A stretch of 64,000 nt of DNA, taken from Bilabrum cf. latius. Lineage: Eukaryota > Bigyra: Bicosoecida > Bigyra > Bicosoecida. The translations under genes and the position numbers were made by a program. Below the pieces are notes generated by a model. That model did no database searches, was not told the DNA's origin, and was given only the letters and a program-made list of their open reading frames with translations. The stretch covers positions 372,001 to 436,000 of the forward strand of contig OZ237758.1 of assembly GCA_965178125.1 (NCBI GenBank), given 5' to 3'. This document shows positions 56,389 to 64,000 of this stretch, in pieces; position 1 is the first letter of the stretch; every line of letters starts with the position of its first letter.

Positions 56389-58530
56389 ATGGTATCCCTG
56401 TTCGACAGCCGCAGGCGGGACGTTGAATGCCAGAAGACGGATGTCGCGGCCTTTGTCCGAGAGATGCTCCAAATCAGACAAGAACCAAGCCAAGTCACTG
56501 AATTGCGCGTATCGGGCGATCTTTCTTCAAAGCCTGCCATGACTGCAGTTGTGGACCTGCTGGGCGCAAGCACCACCGTGACCGGGCTACACCTGGATGG
56601 TACCTGCATCGGGACTGCAGGTGCGCATCAGATTGCAGCGAGCTTTGCCGAGCTAGGAGATCGCCAGGCCCCGCTTCAATACCTGATCATGTCGCAGAAT
56701 GCGAGGATCGATACGCCTGGCATTGTGGCGCTGGCACGAGCAGCCGCCTCCCATCCGACACTCGCAAGACTCAGCCTCTCTGACTGCAGAGTCGGAAACG
56801 AGGGCGCGAAAGCTCTTGCGCAAGCATTGACAAGCTCCACTTCGCTGGTGTCGCTGGTGTTGCAGAAGTGCGGGATCCGCCGAAGTGGAGCCCTGGCTCT
56901 TGCAGCCAGCGTTGTGCAGAAGCCCGTCCAGTTTATCAACCTGTCCATGAACCCTATCGGCGACGATGCAGCTGCCGCTCTATTGGATGCGATCAGCACT
57001 TGCCCGGCTGTAGATGTGGTAGCCTTGCGTTGCGTACGTGGCGGCGACAAGATGGCCGTGTCGCTGGCACGGTGCTTGGGGCCGGACAGCAAGTGCAGGT
57101 TGGACACAGTCGTCATCGAGAACAACAGCATCGGGCCTACTGGGATCGATGCACTGTCCCACGCCATTGCTCGCAGCGACAGATTGTCAATCTTCGATTG
57201 CATGTGCGTCGTCCGAACCCTGCAGTCGTACAAGCAGCTGGAGGCCGCTGTGCAGGCCGTGAGACAGCGGCGGCAGCTGGTCGCAAAGACGACCTTCTTG
57301 CCAGACCAGGACGATAGATACACTCGGAACGAGCTTGAGGGCTTCTCTTCCTGGCGCCAGCGGGCCATGGTGCTGCACCGGCGGGCACATGAGGCCAAGA
57401 GGGACGCCGGGCGGATGGGGCGGGCCGCGAAGGAGGGGAGGCCTCTGGAGCTGGGGAAGCGGGCGCGGCTGGGTGTGCTGGGCGGGGGTCTGGACATGAT
57501 GGTGGGGGTGTGCGCGGACTGGTCGATACAGAGTCGGCTGGGCGTGGCAGGGAGCGAGGTGCTGCAGTGCGATGCACTGTGCGCTGCCTGCTTGGGCGGC
57601 CACGCTGACTGTGTGGGAGTGCTGCTGGATGCAATGGATGGGGCATGTGGCATGCTCGGGGCATTGCGGGAGGGGGCATGGGCGAGGATGGGCGGGGCAG
57701 GGGCTTTGTCAGGCTTCAGCTGCGTGGGCCTGTGCGCGAGGCTGGTGGGTGTGGATGGGTATGAGGGTGTGTGCTTGCGAGTGGGGGCTTGGATGGGCAG
57801 AGTGCGCGGGTAGCTGGATGGGCTTGCGGGTGCCTGTGTGGGCGTGTGCGATCGTGCGGTGCAGCTGGAGCGGAGGAGGGACAGGCGTCGGGAGGCGATG
57901 GGGGCGGACGCGGCTGCCAAGGAGCAGGCGGAGCTTGACAAGCTCGAGACTGAGACAGCCGCGCATATGAAGGAGGGGGACGATGCGGTGGAGCTGTGGC
58001 AGACTATATGCAGCGGTTGCGACTACTGGTACTACAAGTGGGAGTAGGTCTTTAGTACGTATTGGGAATGGTCCGATCTGCAGGGCAAGCGGCTGCGTGC
58101 AGAGCAGGCCGAGGAAGGGGCGGACGAGGCCGTGCGTGAGGCGGTGCGTGTGTGGGAGGGCGTGCGGGGGGGGCTGGAGGGACTGAAGCGGGTGCTGGCG
58201 AGGCAGCGGGGCTCGGGTGCTGGGGGAGCAGTGGGTTCGGCTGAGAGCGCTGTGGGGCTGGCCGAGTTGGCGCTGGGGAGGGGGAAGGGGGCTGGGCTGC
58301 TGGGTTGTGCAATGGAAGGGGTGGGGCGGCATGTGTCGGGCGAGGCGGTAGACTGGGGCCGCGTGTGGGATGAGGCCAAGGTGGACAGGTGGGCGGTGGG
58401 GGTGGATTCAGATGTGCAGGGGGTGGTGCGAGAGGTGATGGGTGGGATCAAGGCGGAGGGGGGAGGGCAGGACAATGGAAGCGATGAGAGCGATGGGGAG
58501 ACGGGCTCTGAGCACAGTACAGATAGCTGA
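56389..58530 (+). CDS. LRR protein, copy 9
   Basis: 713 residues, UGA 58528-58530, UAGs at 57811 and 58045. Variable sites: RLSLSD, VVALRCVR, DTVVI, IFDC. This is a combination of the first and fourth clusters of copy 7, the second of copy 10 and the third of copy 6. The frame is also open upstream of the ATG, but copy 1's TGA argues against use of that extension. Confidence 0.88.
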
Positions 58531-58698
58531 ACATACCACAGGTCGAGAACCAGGATACCCCAAAAGGATTAAGCCTGGTGCCCTGTCTCGCTCTACGCAT
58601 TTGATCCTAGCTGTTGCGGCGTTCCAGAGTCTGGGTTCTAGTATCACGCAGAGCGGATGGGGGAACACACAGCTCATGCTCCACACGCATCTCCCCGC

Positions 58699-59013
58699 TC
58701 AAGCCGACCTGCCCTCCTCGACCTGCATCACCAGCTAGCAGCGTGGTCCCACCCCGTCGATGCAGCCGCTCTTCCTACCTCTCAGCCAGGCCATGTCGCG
58801 GTTCCGCCTCTCCGCAAAATGCAGCAGGCTCACGCCCGTATCCATGCCTCCGCCTGGGCTCATTTGATCGCCTGACGCGGCCTCCCCATCCTGTGGTGCC
58901 TGTTGGCTCTCGGTTTTAACTGGGCCCTCGCTATCACTGGCCCCCTCTTCCTTGCCGATCGCGGCCTCTTTTTCCCCACTGCCAGAGCCAGGGGTGGCCT
59001 CCCTTACTTCCAT
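58699..59013 (-). pseudogene. Truncated secreted-protein paralog (between LRR 9 and 10)
   Basis: Remnant starting MEVREATPGSGSGEK, UAG 58735, UGA 58699-58701. Confidence 0.6.
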
Positions 59014-59135
59014 GGATATCGGTGGCTGTGCGTCCCCCAAGTGGGGTCCCCCAAGACCTCTGGTCCCCAATCAACATTTCGGCCAGAACACTCACCAAGT
59101 ATGTTGATTTTGTTTCCGTCTGGATTGGAGTCATA

Positions 59136-61283
59136 ATGGTATCCCTGTTCGACAGCCGCAGGCGGGACGTTGAATGCCAGAAGACGGATGTCGCGGCCTT
59201 TGTCCGAGAGATGCTCCAAATCAGACAAGAACCAAGCCAAGTCACTGAATTGCGCGTATCGGGCGATCTTTCTTCAGAGCCTGCCATGACTGCAGTTGTG
59301 GACCTGCTGGGCGCAAGCACCACCGTGACCGGGCTACACCTGGATGGTACCTGCATCGGGACTGCAGGTGCGCATCAGATTGCAGCGAGCTTTGCCGAGC
59401 TAGGAGATCGCCAGGCCCCGCTTCAATACCTGATCATGTCGCAGAATGCGAGGATCGATACGCCTGGCATTGTGGCGCTGGCACGAGCAGCCGCCTCCCA
59501 TCCGACACTCGCAAGTCTCTACCTCTGTGACTGCAGAGTCGGAAACGAGGGCGCGAAAGCTCTTGCGCAAGCATTGACAAGCTCCACTTCGCTGGTGTCG
59601 CTGGTGTTGCAGAAGTGCGGGATCCGCCGAAGTGGAGCCCTGGCTCTTGCAGCCAGCGTTGTGCAGAAGCCCGTCCAGTTTATCAACCTGTCCATGAACC
59701 CTATCGGCGACGATGCAGCTGCCGCTCTATTGGATGCGATCAGCACTTGCCCGGCTGTAGATGTGGTAGCCTTGCGTTGCGTACGTGGCGGCGACAAGAT
59801 GGCCGTGTCGCTGGCACGGTGCTTGGGGCCGGACAGCAAGTGCAGGTTGAAAACAGTCAGCATCGAGAACAACTGCATCGGGCCTACTGGGATCGATGCA
59901 CTGTCCCACGCCATTGCTCGCAGCGACAGATTGTCGCGCCTCTATGGCATGTGCGTCGTCCGAACCCTGCAGTCGTACAAGCAGCTGGAGGCCGCTGTGC
60001 AGGCCGTGAGACAGCGGCGGCAGCTGGTCGCAAAGACGACCTTCTTGCCAGACCAGGACGATAGATACACTCGGAACGAGCTTGAGGGCTTCTCTTCCTG
60101 GCGCCAGCGGGCCATGGTGCTGCATCGGCGGGCACACGAGGCCAAGAGGGACGCCGGGCGGATGGGGCGGGCCGCGAAGGAGGGGAGGCCCCTGGAGCTG
60201 GGGAAGCGGGCGCGGCTGGGTGTGCTGGGCGGGGGTCTGGAGGTGATGGTGGGGGTGTGCGCGGACTGGTCGATGCAGAGTCGGCTGGGCGTGGCAGGGA
60301 GCGAGGTGCTGCAGTGCGATGCACTGTGCGCTGCCTGCTTGGGCGGCCACGCTGACTGTGTGGGAGTGCTGCTTGATGCAATGGATGGGGCATGCGGCAT
60401 GCTCGGGGCATTGCGGGAGGGGGCATGGGCGAGGATGGGCGGGGCAGGGGCTTTGTCAGGCTTCAGCTGCGTGGGCCTGTGCGCGAGGCTGGTGGGTGTG
60501 GATGGGTATGAGGATGTGTGCTTGCGAGTGGGGGCTTGGGTGGGCAGAGTGCGCGGGTAGCTGGATGGTCTTGCGGATGCCTGTGTGGGCGTGTGCGATC
60601 GTGCGGTGCAGCTGGAGCGGAGGAGGGACAGGCGTCGGGAGGCGATGGGGGCGGACGCGGCTGCCAAGGAGCAGGCGGAGCTTGACAAGCTCGAGACTGA
60701 GACAGCCGCGCATATGAAGGAGGGGGACGATGCGGTGGAGCTGTGGCAGACTATATGCAGCGGTTGCGACTACTGGTACTACAAGTGGGAGTAGGTCTTT
60801 AGTACGTATTGGGAATGGTCCGATCTGCAGGGCAAGCGGCTGCGTGCAGAGCAGGCCGAGGAAGGGGCGGACGAGGCCGTGCGTGAGGCGGTGCGTGTGT
60901 GGGAGGGCGTGCGGGGGGGGCTGGAGGGACTGAAGCGGGTGCTGGCGAGGCAGCGGGGCTCGGGTGCTGGGGGAGCAGTGGGATCGGCTGAGAGCGCTGT
61001 GGGGCTGGCCGAGTTGGCGCTGGGGAGGGGGAAGGGGGCTGGGCTGCTGGGTTGTGCGATGGAGGGGGTGGGGCGGCATGTGTCGGGCGAGGCGGTAGAC
61101 TGGGGCCGCGTGTGGGATGAGGCCAAGGTGGACAGGTGGGCGGTGGGGGTGGGGGTGGATTCAGATGTGCAGGGGGTGGTGCGAGAGGTGATGGGTGGGA
61201 TCAAGGCGGAGGGGGGAGGGCAGGACAATGGAAGCGATGAGAGCGATGGGGAGACGGGCTCCGAGCACAGTACAGATAGTTGA
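59136..61283 (+). CDS. LRR protein, copy 10
   Basis: 715 residues, UGA 61281-61283, UAGs at 60558 and 60792. Variable sites: SLYLCD, VVALRCVR, KTVSI, RLYG, with NNCIG where the others have NNSIG. The last copy: after its stop the array sequence ends abruptly and no minus-strand remnant follows. Confidence 0.88.
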
Positions 61284-61434
61284 GCATAATTTTCATGGAT
61301 CAAGATGGTTGAATGTTATGATAACCTTATTTCTTCTCCGGTTCATGATCTCGGTGGTGAGGCCGAAAGAAACTGGATTCCGAATCGATGGCACAGGAAC
61401 TATGAAAAAGACCATTATAAAAGCAGTGATAGAA
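61284..61434. other. Convergent spacer, LRR copy 10 / sugar porter
   Basis: 151 bp, AT-rich compared with the array. Holds the 3' ends of both genes; the array repeat is not continued. Confidence 0.4.
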
Positions 61435-63108
61435 TCAAAAATCACCGTCCACTCTCCCCCCGTTTCGCACGTCTTCGATGTCCTCCCTCGAAAGCAAGTG
61501 CTTCTGCTCCAAATCGGCCGGATCCAGGCCAGACCCTTCCTCCGCCGGGACCTCCCCGTTCAGCTCCGCCAGCACCTGCGTGACCGACTTGTTCTTCGTC
61601 TCCGGTACGAATATGAGAATAAACACAAAGGTCAGCCCGAGGATCACGGCGAAGGGCAAGAAACTGTAGGCTCCCAGAGCGGACTGCATGGGAAGGAACC
61701 CCAGCCCGACCGCCAGGTTGGCCAACCAGTTGCACAGCGCGCCGAAAGACATGGCGGTAGCACGGGGCTTGCTGGGGAACAAGTCGCTCCCGATCATCCA
61801 CGGGATGGCCCCGAGCCCGATCTCAAATCCCGTGACAAAGACGAGCACCATGGCGATCGCGAGCCAGTTGAGCGACTCTACCGCGCTGCCCTTGGCGTCC
61901 TCTTTCGTGATGAGGAAGACGGTGAGAAGCACCTGGGAGACGAGCATGCTCCCCGCGCCGATGATCAGAAGGATCCTTCGTCCGCACGACTCGATCATCA
62001 CCACGGCCAGCACGGTCGCCAGCGCGTTCACCACCGAGGCCAACAGCGAACCTGACACTGCCGCCACGCCCGCCTTCTGGAACGTGTCCGAGGAGTAGTA
62101 GAAGACCACGTTGATGCCAGACAGCTGCTGCGCGATGGTCAGAACCAGCATGATGGTGAGACTCCGCCGCAGCCGCTGGTCTCCCAGGACCTGCCACAGG
62201 CTGGGTGCCTCCTCGTCCTGCCCCTGGGCGGCCTCCCGCTGCAGCTGCTCCAGCTCCCTGGAGATTTTGTTCCCTGCGCCCGGTGCTGTGGTGTCTCTGA
62301 GCTGCTGCAGGCTCTTCTGGGCCTCTTGCTGGCGGCCCTGGGCGAGGAGATACCTGGGGGACTCCGGCATCATGAGACATAGCGCCACCTGCACGCCGCC
62401 GAGCACCGCGCTGATGAGCAGCAGGATGGGCCAGTTGGTCGCGTAGGGCGAGGCGCCGCTCGGGAGGTTCTTCTGGAGCTGGGTGCCAGGGTCCACCGTG
62501 ACGGCGAGGTAAAGGAGCTGGCTCGCCACGATGCCGATAACCACGGCGAACTACGCAAGCGTGCCGAACGTTCCGCGCATATGCTGGGGGGCAATTTCGC
62601 CCAAATACAGGGGTCCGATCACGCTGGCTCCGCCGGAGCCGAAACCCGACAAGAATCGGCCCACAGCCAAAAGACCGTAACCGACGGGTCCCCGCAGTCC
62701 CTTCTATCCAGCCATAAACTAAAGCACGCCCTGCAAGACGAACACGACACCCGACCACACGAGCCAGCTTCGCCGGCCCAGCGCGTCGGCAATGTATCCA
62801 CCGGACTACGCTCCGACCATACCGCCTAGCGTAAACATCGACACAATCACGGACCAAAGCACTACGTGATCACCGTAATCGTCCATTTTAAGATCGCTTA
62901 TCACCGAGTTTTCGGGCAAGTTAAGCACTCCCGTGTGCCACCCGAACTGGAACCCGCCAAACAAGCTCAGGCCTGCGACCACGTACAACCACCCACTAGG
63001 CACCGGCTAGTTCGTGACATTAGAATTCTACTTGGATTCATCCTATCCATTGATAGTATCAAACCCTCTCTGATCTACCAATGGGGCTGTTGCACTTTCA
63101 CGCTCCAT
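61435..63108 (-). CDS. Sugar porter, GLUT-like (major facilitator superfamily)
   Basis: 557 residues from ATG 63108 (MERESATAPLV) to UGA 61435-61437, with UAGs at codons 22, 27, 34, 101, 130, 135 and 186. Reading through them gives a full 12-helix hexose transporter. Signatures in order: QFGWHTGVLN (helix 1), GGMVGA-UAG-SGGYIADALGRR, VGRFLSGFGSGGASVIGPLY, YLGEIAPQHMRGTFGTLA-UAG-F, PESPRYLL, QQLSGINVVFYYS, GLGAIPWMIGSDLFP and VPETKNKS. Codon 186 falls on the near-invariant Gln of the RGxLGTLxQ helix (Gln161 in GLUT1, a sugar contact). Without readthrough, the first five helices and the sugar site are lost. Predicted role: facilitated or proton-coupled uptake of hexose at the plasma membrane; substrate not determined. 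Confidence 0.92.
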
Positions 63109-63563
63109 TGGCTTTGTTCGAAGCTGCCTGGCGCGAATGATGACCTATGTACGCTCAAATAAGCAGTAGATGCAGCTACAAGCCCAATTTAAACCAGAAG
63201 TGCGTGAGACACTCCAGGACAAACGAAGAACTACTGCTATGGCCGCGTCGACTGGTCGCCGTGGATCCTTCGCAAAGTGTACGCTACATTAATAATAATA
63301 CCGTAGATGCATTGCACGGTCAAGCAGGCAGGTTGCCGAACACTTTAAATTGCTGCAGATCACTCTTCGGTAGAGTTTTTGGTTTGATGTCGTCTGGTTA
63401 TTTGTTGAAAAATGCTCGTTTGTACGAGTTTTCTGCCGTAAATCTGTGTAAAGTGCCTCCATGGCTGATTTCACGATCACAGTAGGTCGCCAGGAGACAT
63501 GGTAGCTCTCTGCAGTCGCACAGGCGGACTAATTCGGCTGTCAGGCTCCAGTCTGTGCTTGAT
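63109..63563. promoter_or_regulatory. Divergent region between sugar porter and right-edge gene
   Basis: AT-richer sequence with an aataataata tract near 63293. The downstream gene's frame is in fact open back to an ATG at 63147, across UAG 63483-63485, but composition suggests leader or promoter DNA. An ATG in another frame at 63460 (MADFTITVGRQ) is a possible short first exon followed by GTAGGT. Confidence 0.3.
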
Positions 63564-64000
63564 ATGAGGCATGCGCACCATGAATGCGCTCGTCCTGTTT
63601 CGACTACCGCGACAGAGGCATCTCTCCGGCAGTCTACAAGACCCATGCAGACAACGACCCCATTGGACGATGGCAGCGAGAGCGAGTGGCCGTTGAGCGA
63701 TTCAGATTCAGTACCAGCTCTACAACATGGCGGCACGCACAGAGATGGTTCGAAATTTGAAAGTGCAGCTTCAGTGGAGCCATCGGATGATCTGTCGGAC
63801 ATGACGGACTGGATAGCTGCGGCGCAAGAGAATGCATCCCTCGATGAGTAGCACAGCTCTGCGGGAGATGTGCGCAGATCCGACACAGTCGATACAAGCT
63901 CCGGCTGGCTGCTCGCTCCCAGGGATGACGCCATTCGCATGCAGACAGGCAAGACCGCCGAGGAAGCCTATGGCAAGGCAGCCGTACGCTTCCGAAGGGC
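63564..64000 (+). CDS. Unknown protein, 5' part (runs off right edge)
   Basis: The frame is open to the right edge, passing UAG 63849-63851 (ENASLDE-UAG-HSSAGDV). The N-terminal part is Ser/Asp-rich and acidic (DDGSESEWPLSDSDS, DDLSDMTDWIAAAQ). The end begins a more helical, basic stretch (TGKTAEEAYGKAAVRFRR). I do not recognise it. The start is uncertain: ATG 63564 was chosen as the nearest in-frame ATG to the acidic region. The frame continues upstream to 63147. Confidence 0.45.

Larger units (their letters stand above)
30555..61283 (+). repeat. Tandem array of ten LRR genes with interleaved minus-strand genes
   Basis: LRR start codons are at 30555, 34832, 38774, 41521, 44267, 47020, 49769, 53639, 56389 and 59136. 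Spacing is about 2.75 kb for short units and 3.9-4.3 kb for units that keep a full-length minus-strand gene. Copies are nearly identical except at clustered variable sites. The array is bounded by the EF-hand gene and the sugar porter. Confidence 0.95.

Noticed and set aside
39061-57941. 421-codon minus-strand ORFs antisense to LRR copies 3, 5, 7, 8 and 9
   Set aside because: They lie entirely opposite the LRR coding sequence, are Ser/Pro/Arg-rich like typical GC-rich shadows, and are broken in the other copies.
1-64000. Pseudogenes or sequencing errors as the cause of in-frame UAGs
   Set aside because: Only UAG accumulates, not UGA, UAA or frameshifts, and the same UAGs are conserved in ten LRR copies and three secreted genes.
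1-64000. tRNA gene with CUA anticodon within the window
   Set aside because: No cloverleaf with conserved T-arm and D-arm sequences was recognised by eye. A tRNAscan search of the whole genome would be needed.

Overview
This window is nuclear DNA of a GC-rich, intron-poor eukaryote, probably a protist. The evidence is a mitochondrial-type 2,4-dienoyl-CoA reductase, an animal-GLUT-like sugar porter, a STRA6-like membrane protein, EF-hand, ankyrin and leucine-rich-repeat proteins, and one clear GT-AG intron. The sequence alone does not identify the lineage.

The main observation is that UAG is not a stop codon here. Read with UAG as sense, fragmented ORFs join in the same frame into full-length genes that end at UGA, or occasionally UAA. 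Examples are the sugar transporter (61435-63108, seven in-frame UAGs), the STRA6-like gene (21074-25639, seven), the ankyrin gene (1-3346, four), all ten LRR genes (two each, at identical places), a secreted-protein family whose second codon is UAG, and the MaoC-like, PAP2-like and EF-hand genes. No gene in the window needs UAG as its terminator. Position 186 of the transporter and position 148 of the EF-hand protein point to glutamine as the meaning, as in NCBI table 15. An annotation made with the standard code would break almost every gene here.

Layout. (1) 1-3346, minus strand: 5' part of a large ankyrin-repeat protein that runs off the left edge. (2) 3817-19393: two near-identical 7,591-bp units in tandem, each with a 204-bp satellite and a decayed tyrosine recombinase. 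They are bounded by A and B repeats in the order A-body-BA-body-BA-B, the split-direct-repeat layout of PAT/Ngaro-type tyrosine-recombinase elements. No reverse transcriptase was seen. (3) 19540-30332: single-copy genes, namely an unknown protein with four short repeats, the STRA6-like protein, a divergent DECR/MaoC pair for fatty-acid metabolism, a sphingosine-1-phosphate-phosphatase-like PAP2 enzyme, and a membrane-anchored EF-hand protein with one intron. (4) 30555-61283: ten tandem LRR genes on the plus strand, alternating with nine minus-strand genes (three full length with signal peptide, six truncated). Differences between the LRR copies cluster at the variable positions of the LRR beta-strands and are shuffled between copies, as in recognition-receptor arrays. 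(5) 61435-63108, minus strand: the sugar porter. (6) About 63564-64000, plus strand: start of another gene that runs off the right edge.

The LRR genes and the secreted-protein genes share short divergent promoters in the full-length units. In the short units a deletion has removed the secreted gene's 5' part and part of that promoter.
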